64,000 nt of DNA from Acanthosoma haemorrhoidale (GCA_930367205.1 OV884011.1:108491139-108555138); one strand, 5' to 3'; shown: positions 33,401-46,175, numbered from the stretch's first letter. The notes: generated by a model from the letters alone, not told the origin. Program-made: numbers and translations.

Positions 33401-36400
33401 CTTAGAGAATTCATTAGTCTTAAGTATGTAAATTAGTCCTGAGATACTTGATTAAAGTGTGCCGATTAATGTAGCTTATTAAAGAGTGTGCGCTACCTAT
33501 TGCTGAACTAGCCAAGCATTGACCGAAAAAAAACTGGAATAATTTAAATACAATAAAATAGGATTTTCCACACACCCACTAGGCTGTAATACTGGCATAA
33601 ATGATATGGTAAATAATTAACAATTGCTGAGATTGCAAACGCTTTTTACCTTACCTTACTTTTTGAACTTGCTACATCTTACATACATACAAAAGAGTAT
33701 ACTATTGCCTTCAAAACACAGGAAAAAACTTAATATGGTAATTTAGAAATTAATCTCAGAGTAATATACCAAAAAGTTCACAAGGAAGAGTAAAAGAAAT
33801 CACTAATAGGTCTTCAGCATCTCAATTGTTTATAAGTAAATAAATAAAAAGTTCAGACATCAATATTTGTCTACTTAGGCATCTTCTAGACTACATTCAA
33901 CAATAATGCATAATAATAGTTTTAGGTGTGTTTTGCTGGTTGTGGGTTACATCAACAACTCTCTCTGCTCACAAATCATCATATTTATGTGAGCACCATG
34001 AGTAGAACAAGAAGTACAGACACTGTCTTCATATACAGTATTACCAGTACTTGAGACTGGCAGTGTGAGCTGCTGAAAGCACAATAAATATACTAATTTT
34101 TGGGAAGGCAGACTTTTTACGTATATATTTAAGGACCATGAATAAATTGGATATTTACACAAAATACTGTAATGTTATAAATCACTTAAGTAACCTCAAA
34201 ATAATAAAAAAGGTAGTCACAAAATCATAGAATAAATTTAATTTACAATGGTTATTCAGACAACTAATTTAACTGACAACTAATGTGTAATAGTTTTAAA
34301 AAAAATCACCATTAAAAAAGTCAATATAAACTAGCTCTACTTCAAAACAATTAACTGCAAATAACAAAACATATGCAACCTTCTAGGAAAAACAAAACAA
34401 ATTAAGGTTACTTTTTGGTTTATGGCAACAATGAAATGAAATGAGAGATAAACACTTTATTCTGGGACATTGCAACCTAGGAAAAACAAAAAGGAACAAA
34501 CCGCTTTGTCTAGCTGACAAAAAAAAAAGAAAAAATATACACCATTACACTGATGTGATTTGCTTATAAATAATAAAGGGCATGTGACTAAAATGAACCA
34601 ACAGCCTATGATTGAAACAAAAAACATAAATTAATAGAGATGAATGACATTTGCTATCAATTACAACTAGGAAGATAATGAAAATATATAGCGAAAAGAA
34701 CATGAAATATTGCTGTGATGTATTAAGAAAGGATATGAGTAAAATTAATAAAAAAAAACATAAAAATGACGAATTATGAATAGGTAAATTGGAGGAAGAT
34801 GCAGGACTGATAAAACCTAGATTTAAAGGAGAGATAATGAATGACAAATATTGATTGGAACAGAGTTCCAATGGTTTGTGGCATGGATAGGGAAAGACTG
34901 GTAAACGAAAGCAGATTGTGAGATGGGAAATATTGGGAAATACACTAAAAAAGTGTAAACAAATAATTTTGATGGTTATTATATGCTTGATTGTACTATA
35001 ATTTTAGTTTAAAAAATGCCTAAATAGGTGAAACTATTGCATATTATTGTAATGTTATTTTAATGTCAAAAAATATTAATTTTATTAAGTTGAAATTGTT
35101 AAATTAGGTTAGTATAGTAATAGATTTAAACAAAAAAGTCATTGAGTTAGTTTCACACACGGCAGAAAAAAACCTGTGACATAGAGACAAAGGCTCACTC
35201 TCAAATGCGAAGGATGAAACCCTTGGCATAGGGGAAATGTCCCATTGTCTTGGGAAACAGTTATATAAGGAAGAGAAAAAGAAAATTCGAGGCAGTCTCC
35301 TACTGTCGTTTACTGGGATCCGAGCAAGCAACATCGACAACGATCGCAAGTAGACTTATGCAGGCAAGCCATGATTGAGGTATTGAGAAATGAGATGTGA
35401 GAAGTTTCTGTCTTAGATCGCTGAAGAGGGTTGAAGAAGATCGAGTAGAAGAACTTGGAAAAGGATGGAAGCATTGTGTATACAAGGTTGAAGTTGCAAG
35501 GTGTTGCCGTTTAGACATTATTTTGATAATTTTTGCAGAATGCTGTACACGTGATAATTATAATAATTTTACAACCCTAAGAGGTTAAGAGGATCAAAGT
35601 AAGTTCAAATTAAATTGTGGTTTTGAATATCAGGTAAAATTCATTAAAATCATAATTTCTATATCGTATATAGAGAACCATAAGATCATATTTAATACTA
35701 TACTGTAAATTTGTCAATGTTTATATTTTACTTACTGGATTCTGCTGGCGAGGGAGGTGATATCGTGAGGGGGCTCATTGCCTCAGAGGGACTCGGGCTG
35801 GGCTCACGCTTGGTGTGTATTTGAGGTGTGCTGCAGGTAGGTGAGGCCCGGCCCTGCTCCTTCTTCAGGCACCCTGAACTGGAAGGCTGCTGAAGACCAC
35901 CTTCCACGGGGATACCATTCTCTGACAGGAACTCGTCCAAATCCACGTACTGTCGAAGGCAATGCTCTCTGTTAGTCACACTCGTCTCTGACTCTATATT
36001 TATCCTCTCCAACTGGAGGCCAACATCAATATACAATTACATTCTATCGAACTTTTACTGTGCGGTCGAACCCCGATTAGCCAAAATTAAATGATTCATA
36101 TTTGGAGAAATTGAAATTGTCTAAACTCTATTCAATATTCAAGATGGTATTGGTGATTATTAATCAAAACTATCACTCATAGACTTTTATTGATATATTC
36201 TTAAAGTTACTACTTAATTTGATAAAAAACAATTAGTGATGGAGGTTTCAATAATGATTATTAAGCTATAGACAGTCCTTAACAACTTATTAATATACAC
36301 TTAATCAATCAGGGAGTTGAAAAGAATTCATCTAACATTTACAGATTGGTGGATTTAGATGAGGTATTTATTATAAAGAAAATTGGAACAAATTGTCAAA

Positions 36401-38375
36401 AGATCGTTAAAAAAAGTCTAAAAATCAAAACACATCCTAAACAATTTAATATTTTTTAGTTTGATATTTCTATGTTTTTATTAGCGTCAAATGAATGACT
36501 TTAAATCTTTACCTTAATATTAATTTTAATACTTTAACTTAAAATTCTATTTTCTATTGAATTTGATTAATAATAATAAAATAATGTTTAAAATGAAATA
36601 GGAATATACGAAATTTGTGACAAACCCAAGGGTAAATAATTATTTACTGATATGGTTCTCAAAACAATTATAAGAGCAATGTCAAAAAAAAGACAGATGT
36701 TTCATTAAATTCCATCTGTCTCATTTTTCATCATTTATATATATAAACAATACCATTTAATCAAATGGCTACAAAATAAAAACTTACGAAAGATAATATA
36801 TGCTTATACCTCCACCTTTAAGTCACACAAATTTCAAGTTAATTTTATCTTACATTCTGATCTAACAAACACTAAATAGTTTTCATGCTTTAAAACAAAG
36901 AAGAATACAGTAGAAAACTTCATTTAAGTACTTGAAAGTATAGTTTACCAGAACTTTATTAGGTTATCTGCCAATTTCTTATTCTAATTCTCCGTTGATT
37001 AAAATGTATATTTTGATTTTTTATAAAGATAATCTTTTTCTAAATGGAATGTGATTAAGAACTTACAAGATATCTATTTAATTATGTAAAACATTCTTGT
37101 GAATGTAATACTTGTAATTTGAAACCTCCACCGTAAAACTTGTTAACAGATATTATCAAAATCGAAAAAAAAATGGACACTTTTCTTTACCACCAAATCA
37201 ATCTTACGAAAACATGGCCTTAAAAATTTATCTTCAGTAAATCGGGGTTCTTTTTTTTCTTATGTAGTAAGAAACCACTTACACATCCATAAAAAAATCC
37301 AATTCCATGCTATGATAACATATTTGCATCATGCAATAAAAAATATATATGTATATATTTTCTCTATATAATGATACTAAATTTTATGTTCTCAGTCTAG
37401 ATTTACAATATTATTTACAAAGCTAAGTTTTTTTTCTCCAATTAATACAAAAGTAGTTCACTAAAATAGAATTTTGTTGAGTAAAATTTTATTATGTATC
37501 CATACAAGGTTTCCCGGCACTTTTAACTCGTGATTTTCAATAGTTATTTCAACATGGCTTAAACTGTTAACAGTAATGAAAAACTGTATGCGTATAAAAT
37601 TTTTACAGATCATAATCATTTCAAAACTTTCCAACACAAAAAAGGTACATAAGTTAAAAAGAATTGTTTTTGGCAGAACTTGTGTTAATATTACATTTTT
37701 TATGGAACATTTTTTATGGAACATTTTTATAAAAAAAGAACTAATTAATATCTTATTTTTTGTGTCAGCACTAAAGATAATGATTTTTTTATTTATGCAT
37801 TTTTTTTTATTGATTAACAAACCCTTTATACAAAACAAATTGTCTGTAATTATGATATAAATGCAAATTTACACTAAAAAAAATTCAGTTTGAGGCAATG
37901 CCTAACAATTCTAAAATTGTTCTTTGGATCATTTTGAAAAAATTGTATCAATTTATTTTCATGGGAAACAATATTTTTTTCTATAATGTTCTATACATCA
38001 TAAGAAAATAACTTCTCAACATTTTTTTAGAAAAAAATTCATTACTATAACTATTTCTATGATTTTTATGACAGTAATAAATATAGAACATAACTACGCT
38101 GTTTTTTAAAGATAATTTTAGCATTATTAGGAATAAGTTGATATTAGATATACATGCAATAATGTTAAAAACAATCTCAGGATATATTTTTGGTTATTTG
38201 GTAGAATTAGTTACAATCCACACTATAATTCAAATTTATTTTACCTTGAGATCTGTGTCATAAGGTAGTGTTTTCTCCCACAGGTTAGGGCCAAGGAAGG
38301 CGGTCTGCGCCTCCATAGACCCCCATAGCTCTGTTTCATCTTTCTTCTCTGGACTCTCCTTTCCACAAGATTTAC
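27393..38375 (-). CDS. Pdp1: PAR-domain bZIP transcription factor (Pdp1/HLF/TEF family), partial gene model
   Basis: Five coding exons (38245-38375, 35736-35949, 31567-31673, 30470-30607, 27393-27482) join in phase to 225 residues ending at a TAA; the first coding exon is not included with certainty. The protein has the [15 protein letters not shown] and [10 protein letters not shown] motifs of the family N-terminal region, a PAR segment ([20 protein letters not shown]), a basic region ([18 protein letters not shown]) and a leucine zipper that ends the protein. Family members are nuclear, bind TTAYRTAA-type D-box DNA as dimers, and in insects act in growth, muscle and circadian clock output. 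All introns are GT-AG. Introns of 2987, 959, 4062 and 2295 bp contain no recognisable genes. The family call is certain; one-to-one orthology with fly Pdp1 is inferred. Confidence 0.93.
27483..30469 (-). other. Pdp1 intron between basic-region and zipper exons
   Basis: 2987 bp, very AT-rich, GTGAGC...CAG. It holds no recognisable gene. An 86-codon plus frame at 29364-29624 has no known similarity. Homopolymer runs include C10 at about 29963. Confidence 0.7.
30470..30607 (-). CDS. Pdp1: Pdp1 exon: basic DNA-binding region
   Basis: 138 bp, 46 codons, phase 0 at both ends. The acceptor CTCGCAG precedes [19 protein letters not shown] and the donor GTGAGC follows FLEKE. It contains the extended PAR basic region ([14 protein letters not shown]) and the core DNA-contacting bZIP signature [12 protein letters not shown], with the Asn and Arg that contact the bases. 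It is the most conserved segment of the family and the strongest anchor for the gene call. Confidence 0.97.
31567..31673 (-). CDS. Pdp1: Pdp1 exon: PAR (proline and acidic rich) domain
   Basis: 107 bp. The acceptor TTTTCAG ends at 31674 and the donor GTGAGG starts at 31566. The exon supplies the last two bases of a split codon and reads [18 protein letters not shown] then [17 protein letters not shown]. This is the PAR segment just N-terminal to the basic region. It is open in another frame too, which can mislead: the correct frame is fixed by the split codon with the previous exon and by phase 0 into the next. Confidence 0.95.
31674..35735 (-). other. Pdp1 intron with two composition islands
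   Basis: 4062 bp, GTAAGT...CAG. Two stretches are less AT-rich: 32400-33020 and 35130-35520. A third, 34430-34930, has minus-strand fragments that faintly resemble the 3' end of a LINE (LWNSVP-like, then FKSRFYQS). None can be named with confidence. The rest is AT-rich and empty. Confidence 0.5.
35736..35949 (-). CDS. Pdp1: Pdp1 exon: [10 protein letters not shown] and Ser/Pro-rich linker
   Basis: 214 bp. It reads [18 protein letters not shown], then a Ser/Pro-rich, weakly conserved linker ([29 protein letters not shown]) and SPPSPAES, and ends with one base of a split codon before the donor GTAAGT (35735-35730). I placed the acceptor at CAG 35952-35950, with a CTAAC branch-point-like motif about 20 bases upstream and phase 0 matching the previous exon. 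The frame stays open upstream to about 36036, so a longer exon is possible. The linker between the family motifs is shorter than in vertebrate HLF. Confidence 0.92.
35950..38244 (-). other. Pdp1 intron
   Basis: 2295 bp, GTAAAA...CAG, AT-rich, no gene. The motif GAACCCCGATT near 36066-36076 recurs inverted near 37229-37239 and may mark the ends of an old pogo-like element. A minus frame at 37838-37461 is low-complexity and looks like chance. Confidence 0.55.
38245..38375 (-). CDS. Pdp1: Pdp1 exon: [15 protein letters not shown] motif
   Basis: 131 bp. The acceptor is TTGCAG and the donor GTAAAA (38244-38239). Two leading bases complete a codon begun in the previous exon; then [20 protein letters not shown] and [19 protein letters not shown] follow, ending TDLK in phase 0. 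The [14 protein letters not shown] block is the conserved N-terminal activation-region motif of PAR bZIP proteins. The preceding charged segment corresponds to the Lys/Glu-rich stretch that follows the alternative first exons in vertebrate TEF and HLF. The exon therefore needs an upstream exon ending with one extra base. Confidence 0.94.
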
Positions 38376-41300
38376 CTGCAATCAATAAAAAATATAAATA
38401 ATCGCAATTTATTAGATTAATTACTTAATAAAAATTAATGTTGACATTAGACATAAAAACAGTAACTATTAAATGAAATTACAGAAAAAAAATGCAAAAT
38501 TGATAGTACTGACTGCTATTAAATAACAGGGCAGTCACCAGGTACTTGCTCACTAATTAGGACCACCAATAGGCAGGTCGGCCAACTTTAATGACAGCGC
38601 TGGAGCAAGGACAACAAGTACAAGCGCTAGACTGATCTATTATCTAGTTCCATTCAATAGTACACTTGCTCCTTAATTTGTGTGTTTCCAACAGCTGCTT
38701 GAATGTAATTTAGCTAGAAAAGCTGGCTTTGTTTTTCTTTAATTTATGTCAAAGAGAAAACTTAAGGATTAAGGATGTAAGTATCTAGATGATTATAAAA
38801 TTGCCATGCCATTTAATTGAGCAACAACATCACTAATACAACTAAAATAAAACCTGAAAGAGAAAAGATATATCTTCGACATGAAATGTGTAATATATTC
38901 AATAGAATTTTTCTAACTTAGAAGAAAAACATTTTACCCAAATATCATCAGATATGTAATATCACACCATGATCATCCAGAAAACATAAAAATGTTCAAG
39001 AAATACATAATAATTGAGCCATTCATTCATAATATTATAGCTGAACAGCAAGGGACTATCGTGTTTCCTGCATTTGTTATGATAAAATACCTGATATTCT
39101 AAAATTATATTAGAAAAAAGCTTGGATCAAGCAGTAGATCTTTTGGTTGGTATTCCAAAACTTTATGGATAACTAACAACAGGAATCATTTTTAGTAGTA
39201 TATTTTATGTACTATTTTAATAAACAAGTATATTTTAATAGGCTGCTTTAGCCACTTAATAATTTTTCTACTTGCTGAAAAAACAAATGTGGCTTAGATC
39301 ATAAATATATTTTAATAAATAAAATTCGGTTCATAATTGATGTAGCATTTTACTCATTAAAAATGAAAAATAAAGTTAGATATGAAACTAAAGTAAAAAT
39401 AATGAGGTCACTTAAATACCCATGAATACTAAGTGTTAGGCAAGCACAAGCTCTTGAAGAGCTTCTGCAAATTCCTTGTGATTTTCAGTTTTGGGTGCTG
39501 GACCGCTTTCCAGTATAATATAGGAAAATAAATAAAACCCTACAACCTTATGTTGGCAACAGATTAAGGTAGCAGGACCCAGCCCTCAATGGGTGCCAAA
39601 ATTACAAATCTTTCAGAATTTCGTCCCTTGGAAAGGATATAGAGTATCTGTGTGATTTACATATGATAGTGGGGACATGCATGAATAAACTTTTATCAGG
39701 CACGAGATGCGAGATAAAACCTGTAATAAGTTAAGTAGCGGAAGAAAACAAGAAAATAAAAGTTCTAAAGAGAAAAAAACGTAAAACATTTGAAGTGTCA
39801 GTTGATTTCGTGAACTAACAAATCACAGGCGATAGCGAGGCATTCATTGATTGTACAATGTGTATCTCATAACGCTGTAACGATATGTAAGGACGTTTTA
39901 TTGCCATCGCATACGACGCTAACTGGAAAAACTCTAAGCCCACACAGCCTGATTATTCATCTAAGTCGTTCTATAGAGAATGCCATTAAGTATCAAAGTG
40001 TATCAAATAAATTTATAAAGTATGAATACGTACTGAATTGGAATGAACCCAGCTGTCACCTGGTCACGACCGAGGAAGTATTGCTTATGATTCTTCAGTA
40101 CCGCCGACTCAAAACCTGATAAATTACCTTCGTTCTTCTTTCTCAATCTCATAGACTACACCAACAACAATCCGTACATCAGTAGGAAGACTATAAGAAC
40201 CTATAGTCAATAAAAGTTTTTTCTTTTTAAGGGGATTGGGAGGAAAACAAAACAAAACAAAAAAAAAACAGCATTCTTTAACAAGGAAAGAAGCAGAAAA
40301 TTCAGAACCCGCTGACTAAATGAGTATTTCTGTATACTGAATAAACAAAACAACGAAGAAGAGAAATTTTCATTTATGATCAGGAATCAGGAACGTAAGT
40401 TACACTGTTAAGAGCCTGAACGGGTTTAGTTCGATTCCCACTCGGGGAAGCCACATTTTATTCTATTGAGGTATCATTTTCTCACATGGGTATAAAAGTA
40501 TGCAAACTTTTAAATAATCCACCACCCTTCCTGTCTTTATTGATAGCTCGTATAACCAAATTCAAATCATTACAAACAGCTTAAAAATATTGTAAGATAT
40601 TTGAAAAAATGGGAGCAGACAATGCATCATTGGATTAGACGAACAATTGATTGGCTTTTGAACTAATGTAATATACTAGTTGAAGTACCACTGTACCATA
40701 GTCACGACGCCACTGTCTATACTCCAACTAGAGTAGGAACTATAACTGCTCATGTTCAAACCAGATTCCTTAAAATTATAATATTTTGAATTATTCTCAT
40801 TACCTAACTACAATGACAAAAGAAAATCTCGTTTCTACGGTAAATTAATCCCGCGGTGTCTAAAGTTTTCATTTAGCTGCTACAAGCTAAATTTTTCGAA
40901 ACGATTTGAGTTGAATGTATTTGCGTCTCCGAGCAGGAAGGACGAGCGTCTCTTGGAAAGGAAGAAAGAAGAGAAGGGAAACCAGTCCCTGGCGGAGAAA
41001 GCGGTCAATACAGAACCCTCAGGACTCAGATCTATATCTCCTGCGATATCTGATGGTAACAAATAAATTAATCGTTGTAGGTGAAGGCATGTGCATGTTT
41101 GCTCCTTCCATGGTCGGTATCATGAAAGAAACCGTCCATACACTCCAAGTGGACCTAGATTAATAAAAAAGGTATTCAAAAGTAAAATGGCAAAGTCTAC
41201 AGTGAAAGTAAACTGAACAATCCTAAAAAAAAAAGGAATAACTGATTTGATAACTGGCGAGAAATCATAAATTTTCATTTCGTCGGCTATCCCGAAACTC

Positions 41301-44300
41301 TTTTTAGAATCACTTGCAGTCATTCAATCTTTTAGTCATATCTTTGCTGGCCGTCTGCCCTTTCTATCCTTTGAAATGTTTTTTTTACTTATAATTATTC
41401 ACAATTCAGAAGCGAACAGCAATCATAATAAATTAGCTCAAAATAATTTTATCTGTTTAGCTTTTATTTCTTTACAAAATTTTGAACTAAATGATCTTTA
41501 TAAATCTTTTACCTATTTAAAATATCAAAACCAAACGCCATCAAGAGAACAAACAAAACAACACAAAAAGAATGCGTGAAAAGTTCTTTAACGTTCAAAG
41601 ACGAAAAATACTTTAGAGAAAGCTAGTATCTCTTTTACGGATTGCCACTGATTATTCAGCTAAAGTGGTTTTAATCGGACCGTGTGCTTCCTCGCCCTAA
41701 TAGGGCACACGAGATCTCCCACCCAAAGAGTTTCTGCACGAACAGAAATAACCCCCATCAGAAAGAAACGAAAGTAAAAGCTTTATGCAAATGTAGCTCA
41801 TGTAATTTTCCACTTGCCAAAACCTGTGCGGGCTCCAAAGCTGAGAGTGGTGAAGAGATAAATGATAAACAGGTTGCTGCGAAGGACGATCCTCCAGCTT
41901 CCACCACTTTCTATTTTGTAACTGTTCTCTTTCATGCCGCCATGGAGACTGGGGGATTGAACTACGTTATTACAGAATATTTGATTATAAGTAAACAAAT
42001 TATAGCTAAAGAATGTCTTGAAAGCTCGAAGAGGAGATACGATAGACGAGATCTGGAAGGATTGTACACAATTCCTGACAAAATGTCGATCGTATGGACA
42101 CACACATTGACTGCACAAGATAGCTGAATGTGACGACCTTCACTGGTCGGCCAAGTCTCAGCGTAACCCACTTAGTGCTAGTCGTCATTGTTTCCGTCGC
42201 TTTTTTGCGCACAGCTGTACAGATATTATCAACGGGCTTGTCAGGGGGCCTATTTAATTGCAAAATTATTGGCATGTTTGCCTAATAATCAATGGAACAT
42301 TGTACCGAACAATTCAGTGTCCGAAACTTGGTTCATGCGTCACCGGGACACATCAAGCGCAGCTCACTAGACACAGGACATATATGGTGTGATCATTTCA
42401 CTTGGAAACGTTTTGTGCTGGTCTAAGAAGTTACTTTTTGGAGGAATTTCATTAAATTCCCAAATATTTCATTAAATGCAATTTTTTCAATTTATTCTCC
42501 TAAACGTTTTATTGACAATGGTTATGACACTTATGAAGGTATTTACATAGGCAGAACCACGAAGGAAAGCGCATAAGCACAATTTCTCCTGTACCCAAGA
42601 AAAACCAACAACTTTCCTATGAAGACGTCTTCAATGTTTAAGAGTCTATAAGAAGTCTAGATGTAAGCGCCCCTAAATGATTTAATGGAGTTAATTTATT
42701 TCTGAAAGAGACAGAGCGCAGATGTAATATATCCAGTATAGAGAACAAAAATAGTAGTAGCAATGAATGCCCGGTACTACATACTCTAGACCTCAGCTTC
42801 ATCTACTGTTCTTTTTTGGGAATCCTGTGCACATTTGTTCTGGTATTGCATTCTCCTATTCTTATAATACCTGGCAGTCTTGCTTGGAAATTCTCAATTC
42901 ATTGCATCCATGCCTTACTTCCTCTTCTTATTTAATTAGGATTGACTTCCTTCCCACTCTTCTAACTAAGTTTGTAAGCCTATTTCTATATGGTAATATA
43001 TGTTTTTTTTATTTTAGTTTATATATGGTAAGGAGAAGAAATGCCTTGAATTTGATTAGTATTGAAAGAGATTCGAATAAAACCTTATATTTTCCATAAA
43101 TTGATCTCTGATGATAGCAATTTTTTTTCTTGACAGGCTTTAAATTTACTTTTCTCTTGAAAGCCGTGGTAGGTTTACTTTAAGGGCCTTACCCTGCTGT
43201 ATGCTATGGATCCTTGAGCACTATCTCCAGACCATCCCCACGAGGGTGGGGATTTAAAGATACACGTGTGCACTATATCCTGAAGTGAGAGGAGGAGAAG
43301 GAGAAGAGCTGGAGGGCCAACTCTCCGAAATTCGGGGAGAAAGTGGCCTCGTCACGGACGACTGCTCCGAACTTTCACCCCACCATTATCGTGCAGCAGC
43401 TGTGAAACAGTCGAATATATTTCTCACCATCAACGATAGCGAGGCAATTACCCGGGTCAGGCAGTCGTGCTTTTTGGAGTACTGGTGTCTATCCCGATAT
43501 ATGGATCCATTATGGCGAGAGGCCCCTACTTTCATCCAGTGAAAATGTTGCGAGGACATATTCCTGTCAATAGTGACGTCGGATAAGTCACTTTTTTATT
43601 TGGAGATGACAAACGAAATATTTGTTGGAGAATAATTTATAGCAACGAAGGCAATGACACAGGCACCATTTGAAGGGGATTTAACCCGGATAAGTTTAAG
43701 CTGTGAGATGTAGAAGACTCGGGCATCTAGTTGACATCTGGGGGAATGAGATTACCCTGGCGAACTTCATCGAACCGCAAGAGGAAGTTCCCGAAGGCCG
43801 AAGGGAAACCTTGCGTTCCGCCATTGCCAAGCATTGGGGAAGACAGGGCCGTTGAACAAACTGAGAACGAATACGTTAGGCAGCCTACAAATATTCTAAA
43901 TCAATAACCATTGCACCCATTTAACTACTTTTGAAACCAAATATAAATTATAGTAAAGTTGTAAAAGAACAATTAGAAAATGTCAATGAGACAGGTGATT
44001 GCGTGGGCAATAGATATGTTTAAAACAGCAATAAATCGCAATTAGCAATAACAAAAAGACCCGACCGACTGACAAGTGTGGGACTGGACCTTGGTCCTCC
44101 AAGGCCGCTCAGGAACCAACTGTTTCTCTATAATAGGCAAAGCAGTTGATCAGTTTTCTACACGATACTCTTCTTAGCTGGGAACACGGAGTATTTCAAG
44201 GGATTATAGAGGTAGTTTGGTGTATCATATATGATATATTTATACAAAAACACACACAATGTCAAATATTATTGTATACAATTCGCCTCGATTTAAAAAA

Positions 44301-46060
44301 AAGTCTTAATTGGTCAATTTAAATCCATGTGAATATATAAGCAGCCGGAAATCAACGTCAAAAGTATAAAAAAAACACTTACTTCTTCGAATTTCACAAA
44401 ATTAAACATTGAAATTTTCCATATCTACCAAACCAAATGAACCAGGTCTTTAATCTAGAATCTGTGGTCGCACATACCAGTAAAAATAAAACAAAAGTTT
44501 TTTTAATTAATTTTGTAATTCCTCTAGTAGATATTTATATTTTCATTAATCAAGTGTTCTTCCGAGAAAGTGGTGTGAAGATAAAGTGGAGAATTTGACA
44601 AACTTAAGTTTATATTTTTAACTATGAAAAGTTAATTTTTTAAAAAGACTAAAGACATTTTTTATAAACCTAATGAGGACTCTTTAATCCTGTATTGAGT
44701 TGTATTGAGGAAGAAAGAGTCATAAATTATAGACCAAAATCGATTGAATGTTTCTTCCACTACTTACTAAATATAAATAATTTTCTTAGAAGAAACAAAA
44801 TCCTATTATCCGTATCTGCTTCAATGTAAAAAACAACTTTCCTTTAATTGTTCAATTATAATTTACTTTGTGTTAAGACTGTTATTTTATCAACTCATCT
44901 CTTTTAATCATCTTTAAGGCTTACACAATGATCGAAACTATCGTTCTCTTGTGGTCGGAAATCCATCGTAATGAGCCGAAAAGACATGAGGCAGTTAACT
45001 AATTTCGGAACTATATCCAGAAATGAGGTGCAATCGGCGTGACGCGTCATGACGGTGCGGAAGGGCAGCCGCCTTCCTGGAACCTGCGCCGAAGTGGAGA
45101 AGCTGGTGGGGGATTGGAAAGTTGTGGTAGAAGAAAAGGGGCAGGAGGTAGTTCTTCCTGCTTCCTTGTCTTGCGACACTATCTGATCCCTGTGAGCTGG
45201 GCATTTTCATATTCGTCAAGCGGTAAAAATCAACTGCTAAAACGGAGAAAAACTCTTTTCGGTCTCAACTGACAACAGCTCGGAGCAGAACACTGTCGTG
45301 TTGTGTGGGGATGATAGGGTTATGTCATCACCTAGGTTCATTGCCCTCAGAAGTAAACAATGTTGTAACATAGATTGATTGATATGGTACGGTTATATAG
45401 TGGATAACGTTTACACTTTAAATCCTGTAAATCATTCAAACTTTCGCCTATTCTGATTCCTTGAAATCAAAATGTTCAAGACAAATTATTAAACTATTTC
45501 TTAGCTTTCACATATTTGTCATGCGTTTTAAATCACACCTTTCTATATTTTTAGTCTTAATTCCCCATTCTCCTTAAAGCTGAACCATCATTTGCATCTT
45601 ACATTTATTCCTACCTTTTAAGACGATCCTTCCTCATTTTTTCTAAGGCCCACAAATATATTCTTCATCATCCATTTGCCGTTTTTCTTTTTCTTTCTGT
45701 TTGAAACTTTTCTGCACTAAGTAAGCCTGTTTTAACGCACTCCTGCTTCTCTCAAGGTGTAGGTTCTGGAGACTCTACAGCTTCTCTTCTAGCAGTCCAT
45801 CTCTCAATGAATTAAAAATTGTATGTGACTCAACATCCCTAAGATCCACCAGCCTTCATTCCAGTTTTCTAGACTACATTCTCTCCGTCAAGTAACAACT
45901 CATTTCCTCTAATTGTATAGCAAAGAATAAAGTAAAATTCATTAAATTTGTTTGTAATTTCAGACAAATAAATAACTATTATCTTATTTCAAAATCAACT
46001 AATTCGGGATCCCAGCTCTCGAACTCTAAGAATTCTCACGCTCGGAGCAAAATCTCTCAC
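38376..46060. other. Upstream intronic or 5' region of Pdp1, no certain gene
   Basis: Mostly AT-rich. GC-richer islands lie at 40890-41060 (plus reading SPSRKDERLLERKKEEKGN), 41690-42290, 43180-43860 (plus reading EITLANFIEPQEEVPEGRR at about 43743) and 44930-45280. I recognise none of them. They could be transposon fragments or untranslated first exons. The minus frames at 45219-44995 and 45179-44904 overlap in the same island; the second meets a plausible donor, TGT|GTAAGC, at about 44917-44912, but in phase 0, which does not fit the next known exon as coding. Confidence 0.4.
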
Positions 46061-46175
46061 GGAGGTAACTAATGAGACAAGGTGGACGGGCCAAGTTGAG
46101 CGCCAAAGACAGCATCACGAGGCCCCCGGCCCGGAAGCCGGTCACGGTGCTAACAAGCCCGGGGACTTGCATCAT
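46061..46175 (-). CDS. Candidate alternative first coding exon of Pdp1
   Basis: A GC-rich block on the minus strand starts at an ATG pair (46175 and 46172) and reads MMQVPGLVSTVTGFRAGG then LVMLSLALNLARPPCLISYL. It then reaches the donor-like C|GTGAGA at 46061/46060, leaving one base over. The known exon at 38375 needs exactly one leading base, so joining them keeps the frame. A second GTGAGA in the same phase lies at 46039-46034. I do not recognise the peptide from other family members, and a phase match has a one-in-three chance by itself. It could equally be an unrelated GC island. Confidence 0.33.

Noticed and set aside
37461..37838. 125-codon minus frame in a Pdp1 intron
   Set aside because: Low-complexity Lys/Ile/Phe-rich product from AT-rich DNA, open on both strands, and with no motif.
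40380..40470. Possible tRNA gene with TTCGATTCCC near 40433
   Set aside because: The T-loop-like sequence resembles a B-box, but the stems do not pair into a cloverleaf and no A-box is found at the right distance.
41684..42127. 147-codon plus-strand open frame
   Set aside because: Long for chance in AT-rich DNA, but this block has raised GC and is open on both strands. The product has no recognisable motif, and no splice or promoter signals stand out. I mention the block only as an island.
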